From Algoriphagus limi (GTDB taxonomy: Bacteria; Bacteroidota; Bacteroidia; Cytophagales; Cyclobacteriaceae), in the NCBI RefSeq assembly GCF_024919275.1, contig NZ_JANWGH010000003.1, positions 223,677 to 287,676 on the forward strand: 64,000 bases of DNA, in the 5' to 3' direction. Of the stretch, positions 8,462-16,898 are shown piece by piece; the first letter of the stretch is position 1, and every line of letters begins with the position of its first letter. Position numbers and translations under genes: made by a program. The notes below the pieces were generated by a model that saw nothing but the letters and a program-made list of their open reading frames with translations, made no database searches and was not told the DNA's origin.

Positions 8462-8992
8462 ATGAACAAGGAGCAGTGCTTTCAATTGGGCTATGTGGCC
8501 AAAGTTCATGGACTTCGTGGTGAAGTAATGGTGGTTCTCGATGTGGATTATCCAGAAGATTATGAAGATCTGGAGCACATCTTTCTCGAGCAAAAAGGAC
8601 GCTTGGTTCCATTCTTTTTGGAGCATTTTGTTCTTCAGACCGGGAATAAGGCCTTGGCCAAATTTGAGGACTTTGACACCATTGAGCAGGTAGAGCCATT
8701 GGTTGGTTCGGGAGTTTTCCTCCCACTGACAGCTTTACCGGAGCTAGGTGAAGACCAATACTACTACCACGAGTTGATCGGGTTTGAAGTAGAAGATGAG
8801 AAAACCGGGGTCTTAGGTCCCGTGGAAACCATCTACGACTTGGAAACCCAAGACCTTCTGGGAGTGAGCTACCAAAACAAGGAAGTTCTTATTCCGATTC
8901 AGGATGAGATCATTCTTAAGGTAGACAAGGCAGCAAAAAAAGTTTTCTGCCGATTGCCAGAAGGATTGCTTGACATTTATCTGGAAGACTGA
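8462..8992 (+). CDS. rimM: Ribosome maturation factor RimM
   Basis: 176-residue RimM, which binds S19 and helps 16S rRNA processing and 30S assembly. The N-terminal RimM domain starts 'GYVAKVHGLRGEVMVVLDVD', and the C-terminal PRC-barrel-like part has 'YYYHELIGFEVEDE' and ends 'LPEGLLDIYLED', the family's usual ending. Length and ending are typical. It lies between rpsP (14 bases) and trmD (3 bases), so it is co-transcribed and probably translationally coupled to trmD. Confidence 0.95.
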   Translation: MNKEQCFQLGYVAKVHGLRGEVMVVLDVDYPEDYEDLEHIFLEQKGRLVPFFLEHFVLQTGNKALAKFEDFDTIEQVEPLVGSGVFLPLTALPELGEDQYYYHELIGFEVEDEKTGVLGPVETIYDLETQDLLGVSYQNKEVLIPIQDEIILKVDKAAKKVFCRLPEGLLDIYLED

Positions 8993-8995
8993 GAC

Positions 8996-9712
8996 ATGCA
9001 CATCGATATCATCAGTGTGGTACCTGGACTGCTGGAAGGACCTTTTTCACATTCTATCCTAAAAAGGGCGGAAGAAAAAGGACTAGCTACAGTGAGGGTT
9101 CACAATTTGCGTGACTTCGCCACAGGAAAACAGAAGCAGGTTGACGATTATGCTTTTGGTGGAGGAGCCGGCATGGTGATGATGGTAGAGCCCATTGCGA
9201 AATGCATCGAGAGCCTTCAAAGTCAGCGGGAATATGATGAAATCATCTACATGACCCCTGATGGAGAGACCTTCGATCAGCCTATGGCTAATTCACTATC
9301 GCTTCAGCAAAATCTATTAATCCTTTGTGGACATTATAAAGGGGTAGATGAGCGGATTCGAGAGCGATACATTACCAAGGAAATTAGCATTGGTGATTTT
9401 GTGCTATCGGGAGGAGAGCTTGCGGCCGCTGTAGTAGCGGATGCGGTGATTCGATTGATCCCTGGTGTACTCAATGATGAGACCTCAGCTTTGACAGATT
9501 CCTTTCAGGATCACCTGTTGGCGCCGCCAGTCTATACTCGTCCTGCTGAATGGCAAGGAATGAATGTACCGGAGGTATTGCTTTCAGGTCATGAAGCAAA
9601 GATCAATGAATGGAGATTTGAAGCCTCGGTTCGCCGGACCCGTGAACGTAGACCCGATTTGTGGGCTAAGTCAGGTTTGGGTGAAAGCGATTTGAAAAAG
9701 AGAAAAAAGTAA
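8996..9712 (+). CDS. trmD: tRNA (guanine-37-N1)-methyltransferase
   Basis: TrmD makes m1G37 in tRNAs that read CNN/CGG-type codons and so prevents frameshifting. It is 238 residues, full length. The trefoil-knot SAM site is visible: '[16 protein letters not shown]', '[15 protein letters not shown]' and '[31 protein letters not shown]'. The C-terminal tRNA-binding part has '[31 protein letters not shown]'. Third gene of the S16 operon; 51 bases separate it from rplS. Confidence 0.97.
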   Translation: MHIDIISVVPGLLEGPFSHSILKRAEEKGLATVRVHNLRDFATGKQKQVDDYAFGGGAGMVMMVEPIAKCIESLQSQREYDEIIYMTPDGETFDQPMANSLSLQQNLLILCGHYKGVDERIRERYITKEISIGDFVLSGGELAAAVVADAVIRLIPGVLNDETSALTDSFQDHLLAPPVYTRPAEWQGMNVPEVLLSGHEAKINEWRFEASVRRTRERRPDLWAKSGLGESDLKKRKK

Positions 9713-9763
9713 TTCAACAAGCCACGTGTTGGCCAAACAGCGAAAGCATAAAATATAGAAGCT

Positions 9764-10129
9764 ATGAGCGAACTAATGAAAATTGTAGAAGCGGAATACA
9801 ACGAAGCAAGAGCTAAATTCCCTTCTTTCAAAGCCGGAGATACCATCAACGTACACGTACGAATCAAAGAAGGTAACAAGGAGCGGGTACAGCAGTTTCA
9901 AGGAACTGTAATTCAGCGAAAGAACCCTAACTCTAACGGAGAGACCTTTACTGTACGTAAGATTTCTAACGGAATCGGTGTAGAGCGTATCTTCCCTATC
10001 CTTTCTCCAGCTATCGAGAAAATCGAATTGTTGAGACAAGGTAAAGTACGTAGAGCTAGATTGTTCTACTTGAGAGGTCGTCAAGGTAAGGCTGCCCGAA
10101 TCAAAGAAAAAATCCAGGTGAAACACTAA
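9764..10129 (+). CDS. rplS: 50S ribosomal protein L19
   Basis: Ribosomal protein bL19, at the 30S/50S interface. It is 121 residues, close to the usual length. Family segments are '[29 protein letters not shown]', '[37 protein letters not shown]' and the basic C-terminus '[10 protein letters not shown]'. Last gene of the operon; a strong terminator follows 20 bases after its stop. Confidence 0.97.
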   Translation: MSELMKIVEAEYNEARAKFPSFKAGDTINVHVRIKEGNKERVQQFQGTVIQRKNPNSNGETFTVRKISNGIGVERIFPILSPAIEKIELLRQGKVRRARLFYLRGRQGKAARIKEKIQVKH

Positions 10130-10148
10130 GTTTCATCCGATTCAACAT

Positions 10149-10178
10149 AAAAGGAACTCAATTTTGGGTTCCTTTTTT
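10149..10178 (+). terminator. Rho-independent terminator of the rpsP-rplS operon
   Basis: AAAAGGAAC (10149-10157) pairs with GTTCCTTTT (10168-10176) and runs into six Ts. The inner ten bases TCAATTTTGG are the same as in the terminator at 5678, extending the stem with a U-G wobble, C-G and A-U. Confidence 0.9.
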
Positions 10179-10208
10179 CATTTGTTTAAATTCATACAAG
10201 CATACAAA

Positions 10209-10496
10209 ATGCTAATGAAAGAAACTCAAATCCTCGATCCTGGACAAAAACTTGGAAAAGTGGTTGTCAAATTAGCCCAGCTGCTTTTTGCTACATTTTC
10301 CGTTTTATTATTCCTAATAGCCTATTTGGGGAATCGAGGACTTTTTCAGGATTGGAATATTAAAATTGAGCCTGAATTTTCTTGGTTCTTATCTTCCTAT
10401 GAGCCCCATCAAATAGTCACTCTATTCTGTGTAGTCGCAGGGTTTAAGTTTTTGATCCTATTGGGGATTATGGTTTGGATAGATCGGGATATATAG
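10209..10496 (+). CDS. Small hypothetical membrane protein
   Basis: 95 residues from the ATG at 10209. A longer frame would begin at 10164, but that start lies inside the preceding terminator stem, so the ATG at 10209 (or 10215) is preferred. Two hydrophobic segments are visible, 'LAQLLFATFSVLLFLIAYLG' near residues 20-40 and 'LFCVVAGFKFLILLGIMVWI' near 73-92, with a polar loop between. It is probably a two-helix inner-membrane protein. I do not recognise a family. It lies between the S16 operon and gltX in the same direction. Confidence 0.5.
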   Translation: MLMKETQILDPGQKLGKVVVKLAQLLFATFSVLLFLIAYLGNRGLFQDWNIKIEPEFSWFLSSYEPHQIVTLFCVVAGFKFLILLGIMVWIDRDI

Positions 10497-10579
10497 ATTT
10501 CCCACAATCATCCATATTAAATCTGTTTAGTAGAAATTTTTGCTGCCGATTTGAATCGAGCCTTTCCCTTACAAATCCC

Positions 10580-10587
10580 TATCTTTG
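10580..10587 (+). promoter_or_regulatory. -7 promoter box ahead of gltX
   Basis: TATCTTTG matches the Bacteroidota TAnnTTTG consensus exactly and lies about 60 bases before the gltX ATG. The nearest TTTG (10550-10553) is 26 bases upstream, longer than the usual 19-21, so the -33 element is uncertain. Confidence 0.55.
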
Positions 10588-10648
10588 CAGCTTCATTGAT
10601 AAACTATAGGCAGATTTGCCTGTTAAAAGCTAAGCATATTCTAAACCC

Positions 10649-12187
10649 ATGAGCAGAGAAGTTCGCGTACGTTTTGCCCCTTCCCCGACAGGACCTTTAC
10701 ATATAGGTGGAGTCCGTACTGCCTTATATAATTACCTTTTTGCAAGAAAACACAACGGTAAATTTATCCTTCGAATAGAAGATACAGATCAGGCCCGCTA
10801 TGTTCCGGGTGCCGAGATCTATATCAAGGATTCCTTGGATTGGCTGGGAATTACACCGGATGAAAGTCCATGGAACCCAGGTTCTGTTGGTCCCTATCGT
10901 CAGTCAGAGCGAAAGCCTGACTACATGAAATATGCCTTGAGTTTGGTTGAAAAAGGGCTTGCTTACTATGCTTTTGACACTGCTGAGGAATTGGAAGCTA
11001 TGCGGGAGCGATTGACTGCTGCCCGGGTTGTTCAGCCTCAATACAATAGCATTACGCGAACCCAAATGAAAAATTCCCTGACTTTACCTGAAGATGAGGT
11101 GAAAGCGAGACTTGCTTCCGGAGAACCGTATGTGATTCGTGTCAAAATCCCCAGAAAAGAGGAAGTTCGCTTACATGATCAGATTCGAGGTTGGGTAATG
11201 GTGCATTCTTCGACGCTTGACGATAAGGTTTTGATGAAGTCAGATGGTATGCCTACATATCACCTGGCAAATATTGTTGATGATCATTTGATGGGGATTA
11301 CTCATGTGATCCGCGGTGAGGAATGGTTGCCTTCAGCTCCCTTGCATGTCTTGTTATACCGCTATTTTGGGTGGGAAGACACCATGCCGGAATTCGCCCA
11401 TTTGCCTTTGCTTTTGAAGCCTGATGGAAACGGCAAACTTTCCAAGCGGGATGGAGATCGGTTAGGATTTCCTGTTTTTCCAATTGACTGGAAAAATGAA
11501 ACCACAGGAGAGACTGCTAGTGGCTTTAGAGAGCAGGGATATCTTCCAGAAGCATTGTTGAATTTCTTAGCATTTTTGGGCTGGAACCCCGGAGATGATC
11601 GGGAATTGTTTACCAAAGAAGAATTGATCGAAGCTTTCTCCATCGAGCGAATTGGAAAGGCAGGGACCAAGTTTGACATTGCTAAAGCCAAATGGTACAA
11701 TGAGCAATATCTTCGGGCAAAAACCGACGCGGAATTGGCTCCTTACATTCAGGTAAGTGCTGAGAAGGAAGGATTCCAAATTTCCGGTGATACTGCCGAG
11801 GCTATCGCGGCTTTGACAAAAGGACGGGTTTCCTTCCCGGCAGAAATGTGGCAGGAAAGCCGATTTGTTGTGGTAGCTCCTACCGAATTTGATGAGCAAG
11901 TAGCGGCGAAAAAATGGAATGAAGATGCAGTGAAAGTACTTTCTGCTTATCAGGAAAAGTTAGATTCCTTCGAAGGGGATTTTGATGCAAATTCTGCAAA
12001 ATCCTTGCTTGAATCTACTGCGGAAGCAGCGGGAATCAAACTTGGAAAAGTGATGCAGGCTGTAAGACTTTCTGTGACCGGGGCAGGTGCAGGACCGGAT
12101 TTGATGGAGATATTTGCTATCTTAGGTCCTAAGGAAGTGGCTCAGCGAATTCGATTCGCCTTAGAAACTTTGCCACTTGCTCAATAA
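10649..12187 (+). CDS. gltX: Glutamyl-tRNA synthetase
   Basis: Class I aminoacyl-tRNA synthetase that charges tRNA-Glu, 512 residues, normal bacterial length. The HIGH-type signature is 'PTGPLHIGGVRTALYN' (residues about 12-27) and the KMSKS-type loop is 'GKLSKRDGDR' near residue 265. 'GEEWLPSAPLHVLLY' and 'FLAFLGWNPGD' are other family blocks, and the C-terminal third is the alpha-helical anticodon-binding domain. No second copy is seen here. The small gene downstream follows after 10 bases. Confidence 0.97.
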   Translation: MSREVRVRFAPSPTGPLHIGGVRTALYNYLFARKHNGKFILRIEDTDQARYVPGAEIYIKDSLDWLGITPDESPWNPGSVGPYRQSERKPDYMKYALSLVEKGLAYYAFDTAEELEAMRERLTAARVVQPQYNSITRTQMKNSLTLPEDEVKARLASGEPYVIRVKIPRKEEVRLHDQIRGWVMVHSSTLDDKVLMKSDGMPTYHLANIVDDHLMGITHVIRGEEWLPSAPLHVLLYRYFGWEDTMPEFAHLPLLLKPDGNGKLSKRDGDRLGFPVFPIDWKNETTGETASGFREQGYLPEALLNFLAFLGWNPGDDRELFTKEELIEAFSIERIGKAGTKFDIAKAKWYNEQYLRAKTDAELAPYIQVSAEKEGFQISGDTAEAIAALTKGRVSFPAEMWQESRFVVVAPTEFDEQVAAKKWNEDAVKVLSAYQEKLDSFEGDFDANSAKSLLESTAEAAGIKLGKVMQAVRLSVTGAGAGPDLMEIFAILGPKEVAQRIRFALETLPLAQ

Positions 12188-12197
12188 GTTGAATAGT

Positions 12198-12410
12198 ATG
12201 AGCAAAAAGAAAAAAAAGAAAAACGAAGAACCGAAAGTCCATGATGACCTGAAAGGGTTTAAAATGGAAATCGATTCCTTTGGGGAGATTTCTTCCACTT
12301 TTTCGATCGACAAGATCAATGAGTTTTTGAATAAAAATGTGGAAGACAAAAAACTCAAGGATCGAGATGATTTGGATGAAATACAGAACGGTTCTGATGA
12401 AGAAAAATAA
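12198..12410 (+). CDS. Small charged hypothetical protein
   Basis: 70 residues from the ATG at 12198. An earlier in-frame ATG at 12177 lies inside gltX and would add seven residues. The N-terminus is a lysine run (MSKKKKKKN) and the C-terminus is acidic (DDLDEIQNGSDEEK). The middle, 'GFKMEIDSFGEISSTFSIDKINEFLNK', looks like a small conserved helix-strand unit. Such short proteins downstream of gltX occur in related Bacteroidota, but their function is not known to me. A terminator begins at the stop codon, so it closes the gltX unit. Confidence 0.6.
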   Translation: MSKKKKKKNEEPKVHDDLKGFKMEIDSFGEISSTFSIDKINEFLNKNVEDKKLKDRDDLDEIQNGSDEEK

Positions 12411-12434
12411 AGCTCCCGAGAGGAGCTTTTTTTC
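12411..12434 (+). terminator. Rho-independent terminator of the gltX unit
   Basis: AGCTCC (12411-12416) and GGAGCT (12422-12427) form a six-pair stem with loop CGAGA, followed by seven Ts. It begins directly after the stop codon at 12408-12410. Confidence 0.9.
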
Positions 12435-12529
12435 TTGAGGAGTTCAAATGCTCTTTTCTTCCCTGTTGAAAAGATGAAAGACTAGTAATCCTCAACCTGA
12501 TTAGGTTAGCTTCGTTTGTTATGAGAAAT

Positions 12530-12552
12530 AATTACAGATCAATTCTGTAATT
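12530..12552. promoter_or_regulatory. Perfect inverted repeat ahead of 12581
   Basis: AATTACAGA (12530-12538) and TCTGTAATT (12544-12552), nine perfect pairs with a five-base centre (TCAAT), ending 28 bases before the TTG start of the next gene. It could be an operator or an RNA leader hairpin. There is no T-run, so it is not a terminator. Confidence 0.45.
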
Positions 12553-12580
12553 TCACCAGCTATTAAACCAACGATTTCCC

Positions 12581-15349
12581 TTGAAAAAACTTTTACTTTC
12601 TCTCTTCCTAGGCTTCTTTTTGATGTATGCCGGATTTTCCCAAACCAGTACTGTAACTGGTGTGGTTAAGGATGCTGAAACAGGTGAAACTCTTCCTTTC
12701 TGTAATGTTTTCATTAACAATACCACCATTTCCACGACAACGGATTTGGATGGTGCTTATACGCTTCAGGATTTACAGCCTGGTCCAACAGAGATTGGCT
12801 TCTCTTTTATGGGGTATGAGGCGGTCACCAAACAAGTGACTTTAAATCCTGGCGGTACCCTTACCTTGAATCTTTCGCTCAAGCCGCTTGAGACCGAATT
12901 AAGTGATGTGGAAATTAAAGCAAAACGAGATAAGGCTTGGGAGAGAGATTTGCGGAAGTTTGAAAACTTATTCCTTGGGAATGATTTGATGGCTGCCCGA
13001 ACTGAGATCGAAAATCCATGGGTCATCGATTTTCCTCCGTCCGAGGAGCGGAATACTTTTTTGGCGAGTTCCCAATTGCCTATTGAATTGGTAAACAATT
13101 ACTTGGGTTATAAAATCACCTTCGATTTAACGGAATTCTTCGATAATCCGGTGAATTACAGGATCTCTGGTGCGGCTCGTTTTGAAGAAATGGAGGCAGG
13201 GTCTGCTGAGCAAGAGCAAGAATGGGAGAAGAATCGCATGGAGGTTTATCGGAAATCTCCTCAAAATATGTTTCGGGCGATGATTGCCGGAACCCATGAA
13301 AAAGAAGGGTTTTTCCTCTATGGAGACAAGCCGGGCGGAGCCGATTCAAGAAATATGCGTTCGGATATTTTCGCCAATGAATTGGGAAAATCCGTGATTC
13401 CTTACAAGCCTGAGCAATTGGTAGCACCTGCAGACAAGCCGGGTGAGTATTGGATTTATTTGAAGGGAAGAATTGAAATTCACTATCAGAAGGGCTATAG
13501 TCAACAGAATACTTACCGGGATGCTCCTTATCCGGTTTCTTGGTTGGAGGTGAATGGAGGAAGAGTTCGGGTAAGGGAAAATGGGATGATCCTTAATCCT
13601 CAAGATGTGGTTTTTTCTGGGGATATGGACCGAAGAAGAGTTGCGTCCATGCTCCCTTTGGACTATGACGCTGAGCGGGCTATTCAGCTTCAAAATTTGG
13701 AAAAAACAGCGGCTAACTACCAAGAGCGAATCTACATTCATACTGATCGTCCTTATTATCAAGTAGGAGATGAGGTCTTTTTTCAGGCCTTTATCAATTA
13801 TGGAAATCCATACCTGAAGAATGAGCTGAGTGAGATTTTGCATGTGGAATTGCTTTCTGAGGACCGCGACTTCATTTTCAAAAAGAAATACAAAATCTTC
13901 GAAGGGGCAGCTGGAGGCAGTTTCTTTATTCCAGATTCTCTTGTGGGTAATCATTTTTACCTCAGAGCTTATACCAATTGGAACAGGAATTATGGTCCTG
14001 ATCACTATTTCACTAAGCCGATTTTGGTAATAGCACCAGGTCAAGAAGTAGAAAAGGCCAATGCGTCAGGTGGAGTTTCCGAAAATGTAACAGTAAGAAC
14101 AGATAAGCCTCACTATGGGAAGCGGGAAAAGGTCAACTTGAAAATTAACTCTAAAGAGTTATCAGGAAAGCCACTTTCTGCGCGACTTTCAGTCACAGTC
14201 TATGATTTGTCGCAGGTGCAGCCTGTATTGGAAGAATCGGTGGCTATCAATTCTTTAATCCTTGAAAAAATTCCTGAATCGGTAGGCTTGGATAGGTTTT
14301 CCTACGCGATTGAAAAAAGCTTGAATGAACAGTTTCTTTTGAAAGATCAAAAGGGTAGGGGAACGGCTGGAAATGTCACCGTTTTCGTTAACGGATTTGA
14401 GGGAATTGTTGAGTTAGAGGCAAATCGAAATGGGGAGTTTGCCATGGAGGAAATGGAATTTTATGGTCCGATGCGATTGGCTATTCAAGGAGTAGATTCC
14501 AAAGGCCGACCTCTGCCTGAAGTAGAATATTTGGAATCACTTCCGGCACCTATTGCTTCCTTTCCGAGTGTGAATTGGCCTAAAATAATTGAAAGTGCCA
14601 ATAAGCTAGTTTTAGAAAAGCCTTCCGAGGAGTTTGTGGAGTTGGAAGAAGTAGAGGTGGAAGAAAAGGCTCCTTCTTCTAGTGGAGCGATCTATGGAAA
14701 TCCGGATTTTGTGGTTACCAGTGATAAAATCATGGCTACTGGGAGTGCTGTGGATTTGGTGAATAGCTTGGCTGGAAACGTACCGGGAATGCGAGTGACA
14801 ATTGCCGGAGCCAGCGGTAAACAACAAATCCGACTTCGCGGAGGTGCAACTTCTGTTTTTGGATCCATGGAACCTGTGGTGATGGTGAATGGAGCGATTT
14901 TGGTTTCCGGGCCTGATGCCACCGCGGCAGATAATCTTCGAAATATTAATCCCAATGATATTGACCGGGTTGAAATTGTATCAAGGACAGTATCTATGTT
15001 GGGTGATCAAGGGAGAAATGGGGTCATTGCTGTGTACTTAAAAGATGGCATGAGTTCGCAGCAGCAAATGGCTATTCCATCAACTATTTCGGAATTTGTT
15101 ATTCAAGGTTATGAGGTGCCAAGAAGCTTTTTCGAGTTTTCCTATGACACTATATCTGAAGTACCGAGTCAGGATTTGAGAAAAACTTTATACTGGAATG
15201 GAAACCTAGTGACGGATGATTCTGGTGAGGTAGAAATTAGCTTTTTCACCAATGATCAGGCTGGTCCGATGCGGGTGGAGATTCGGGGATTGAGTTTGGA
15301 TGGAAAACCAATTTCAGGCACCTTTACCATCAATCAGGCAAATCAGTGA
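12581..15349 (+). CDS. Carboxypeptidase-like/MG2/TonB-plug domain envelope protein
   Basis: 922 residues with TTG as start codon; no ATG is available before the signal peptide (KKLLLSLFLGFFLMYAGFSQ). Domains in order: CarboxypepD_reg-like beta-sandwich (about 22-108, 'GVVKDAETGETLPFCNVFINN'), a mixed middle region, a macroglobulin MG2-type domain (about 380-480, 'YIHTDRPYYQVGDEVFFQAFINYG'), a second beta-rich region, then a TonB-receptor plug-like domain (about 690-830, 'QIRLRGGATSV', 'VVMVNGAIL', 'GRNGVIAVYLKDG'). There is no 22-strand barrel, so it is not a complete TonB-dependent transporter. This arrangement is common in Bacteroidota surface proteins of unknown role. The beta-barrel gene begins 7 bases after its stop, suggesting a joint outer-membrane function. 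Confidence 0.8.
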   Translation: MKKLLLSLFLGFFLMYAGFSQTSTVTGVVKDAETGETLPFCNVFINNTTISTTTDLDGAYTLQDLQPGPTEIGFSFMGYEAVTKQVTLNPGGTLTLNLSLKPLETELSDVEIKAKRDKAWERDLRKFENLFLGNDLMAARTEIENPWVIDFPPSEERNTFLASSQLPIELVNNYLGYKITFDLTEFFDNPVNYRISGAARFEEMEAGSAEQEQEWEKNRMEVYRKSPQNMFRAMIAGTHEKEGFFLYGDKPGGADSRNMRSDIFANELGKSVIPYKPEQLVAPADKPGEYWIYLKGRIEIHYQKGYSQQNTYRDAPYPVSWLEVNGGRVRVRENGMILNPQDVVFSGDMDRRRVASMLPLDYDAERAIQLQNLEKTAANYQERIYIHTDRPYYQVGDEVFFQAFINYGNPYLKNELSEILHVELLSEDRDFIFKKKYKIFEGAAGGSFFIPDSLVGNHFYLRAYTNWNRNYGPDHYFTKPILVIAPGQEVEKANASGGVSENVTVRTDKPHYGKREKVNLKINSKELSGKPLSARLSVTVYDLSQVQPVLEESVAINSLILEKIPESVGLDRFSYAIEKSLNEQFLLKDQKGRGTAGNVTVFVNGFEGIVELEANRNGEFAMEEMEFYGPMRLAIQGVDSKGRPLPEVEYLESLPAPIASFPSVNWPKIIESANKLVLEKPSEEFVELEEVEVEEKAPSSSGAIYGNPDFVVTSDKIMATGSAVDLVNSLAGNVPGMRVTIAGASGKQQIRLRGGATSVFGSMEPVVMVNGAILVSGPDATAADNLRNINPNDIDRVEIVSRTVSMLGDQGRNGVIAVYLKDGMSSQQQMAIPSTISEFVIQGYEVPRSFFEFSYDTISEVPSQDLRKTLYWNGNLVTDDSGEVEISFFTNDQAGPMRVEIRGLSLDGKPISGTFTINQANQ

Positions 15350-15356
15350 TGCATTT

Positions 15357-16019
15357 ATGAGAATACCTGCTTTGATTTTTTTCTTTTTAATGCTCGGGAT
15401 AGAGGCATTTTCACAGACTAGTGTGGGAATTCGTGGAGGATATGTAAGTTCTTCTTTTAGCTATCGTCCTGCAGCCAATATTCGTAACCAAAGCACGGAA
15501 AGTATAGCAAAACCGACCTTTGCCTTGGTGGTGGAGCATTTCAATGCAAAAAATGCTGGAGTGGAGTTGAACCTGCAACTGATCACCTTGGGCTTTCGCC
15601 AACTGAATGATAACCCGGATAATCCACTCGAAAACCGAACGGAATTCGATTACTTGAAAATCCCTTTTTTGGCTTCCTTTTATGCTGGAAGATCGGGGCG
15701 ATTTCAGGTGAAGATCGGTCCGCATGTGGGGTATTTGTTAGGCGTTAGGGATGTTCAGCGGGAATTTGAAAATCTTTCTGTACCTGAAATTCCTACGTAT
15801 GGAGAGGAAGGAGATAATCCAAAGAAATTCATGTATGGGATCAATGCCGGAGCAGGGATTTCAAAGGTTTTTGGAAAAAGCTCTTTAGCAGCAGAGGTGC
15901 GTTTTTCCTATGATTTTACCAATCCTGAAAGTCAGGACCGGATTTTTGATATGAATTCGACCACCTTGGAACTTGGGCTTTCGTATCTATTTCGAGTTCG
16001 GGAGCGAAAGGAACCCTAG
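15357..16019 (+). CDS. PorT-family-type outer-membrane beta-barrel protein
   Basis: 220 residues from the ATG at 15357, the start that gives a clean signal peptide (MRIPALIFFFLMLGIEAFSQ). The longer frame begins inside the previous gene and puts nonsense sequence before the signal. The mature part is an outer-membrane beta-barrel of the PorT/opacity-like type: alternating strands such as 'VGIRGGYVSSSFSYRP', 'YLKIPFLASFYAGRSGRFQVKIGPHVGYLLGV', 'GINAGAGISKVFGKSSLAAEVRFSYDF', and an aromatic/Arg end 'TTLELGLSYLFRVRER'. Probably co-transcribed with the plug/MG2 gene. It is a family member but not PorT itself, which lies near 57000. Confidence 0.75.
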   Translation: MRIPALIFFFLMLGIEAFSQTSVGIRGGYVSSSFSYRPAANIRNQSTESIAKPTFALVVEHFNAKNAGVELNLQLITLGFRQLNDNPDNPLENRTEFDYLKIPFLASFYAGRSGRFQVKIGPHVGYLLGVRDVQREFENLSVPEIPTYGEEGDNPKKFMYGINAGAGISKVFGKSSLAAEVRFSYDFTNPESQDRIFDMNSTTLELGLSYLFRVRERKEP

Positions 16020-16087
16020 CGAGTTTTTTTAAAAATTTTCAGACTCGCTGTCCTATTTTTTGTCATTTCTCCGATTACTAATTGAAT

Positions 16088-16582
16088 ATGAAGCACAGTG
16101 AGCTGGAAAATATTCTGAAGAACTATCATCGAGAGGCCTATCTCTGGTCCCGGCAATGCTGTGGTTTTGAGGACGAATTGGCCAAGGATGTGCTTCAGCA
16201 GAGTTATTTGAAAATCCTGGAGGGTAAGGCCAAGCTTCGATATCCCGAAAAAGTCAAATTATGGTTGTTCTCGATAATTCGATTCACGGCCATCGATGAA
16301 CTTCGAAAAAATGGGAAATGGCTACGACTAGAGGATTCCTTTGATTTAATAGAGCAGGAAAGAGAGGAAGTCGAAATGGACTATCAAAAGCTTTTGATGA
16401 GATTGTCGCCCATGCAGAGGGAAGTGCTATTGATGGTTTTTTATCATCAGATGACTATCGCTGAAGCAGCTGAAATCCTCCAAATTGGATTGGGTACCGC
16501 TCGGACACACTATGAGCGGGGAAAAAAGAAACTGAAAGAACTGATTGAAACTTCTCAAACCGAAGCAGAAAATGGAAAATGA
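16088..16582 (+). CDS. ECF-type RNA polymerase sigma factor
   Basis: 164 residues from the ATG at 16088 (a TTG two codons earlier is possible). Region 2 is 'YHREAYLWSRQCCGFEDELAKDVLQQSYLKIL' with 'KVKLWLFSIIRFTAIDELRK', and region 4 is 'LSPMQREVLLMVFYHQMTIAEAAEILQIGLGTARTHYERGKKKL'. The helix-turn-helix in region 4 is complete. The last 11 bases overlap the start of the next gene, which encodes a small one-helix membrane protein, the usual arrangement of an ECF sigma factor and its regulator. A box resembling the -7 element (TATTTTTTG) lies about 25 bases upstream. Target genes probably include its own cluster, which is inference. Confidence 0.88.
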   Translation: MKHSELENILKNYHREAYLWSRQCCGFEDELAKDVLQQSYLKILEGKAKLRYPEKVKLWLFSIIRFTAIDELRKNGKWLRLEDSFDLIEQEREEVEMDYQKLLMRLSPMQREVLLMVFYHQMTIAEAAEILQIGLGTARTHYERGKKKLKELIETSQTEAENGK

Positions 16583-16886
16583 AGACGATTTGATAAAAGG
16601 GTTTTTCAAGGATTTGAAAAGACAGGATGAGAGTCTCTCCATTCCTAAATTCCCCGAAACCAAAGTAAAAAGCTTTCCTTGGTGGATTCCAATGGGAATT
16701 GCAGCAAGCTTTATTTTGGGAGCTTTCTTGCTATTTCAGCGTCCTGAAGTTCCCGAAGCACCTGCTGATGTGATTATCATTTCCCTTCAGGAAAATGAGA
16801 ATCATGAGCAAGAAATTTTGATTGAAGAAAAAGCCTATATCGATATATGGGAGTCAAGTACCTCTTCCCTTTTAACTGAATTCTAA
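16572..16886 (+). CDS. Single-helix membrane protein, probable sigma-factor regulator
   Basis: 104 residues from the ATG at 16572, overlapping the sigma gene by 11 bases. Residues 1-36 are cytosolic and charged (ENEDDLIKGFFKDLKRQDE). One membrane helix (about 38-56, 'WWIPMGIAASFILGAFLLF') follows, then a short acidic periplasmic tail. No zinc-binding anti-sigma motif (HxxxCxxC) is present, so it would be a short, atypical anti-sigma factor. The role is inferred from position only. Confidence 0.65.
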   Translation: MENEDDLIKGFFKDLKRQDESLSIPKFPETKVKSFPWWIPMGIAASFILGAFLLFQRPEVPEAPADVIIISLQENENHEQEILIEEKAYIDIWESSTSSLLTEF

Positions 16887-16898
16887 ACCAACTATACC

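Noticed and set aside
8284-8523. Plus-strand frame over the end of rpsP
   Set aside because: A shifted reading of the Ala/Glu-rich S16 tail; low complexity only.
13346-14044. 232-codon frame opposite the plug/MG2 gene
   Set aside because: Antisense shadow of a clear coding region, with no domain.
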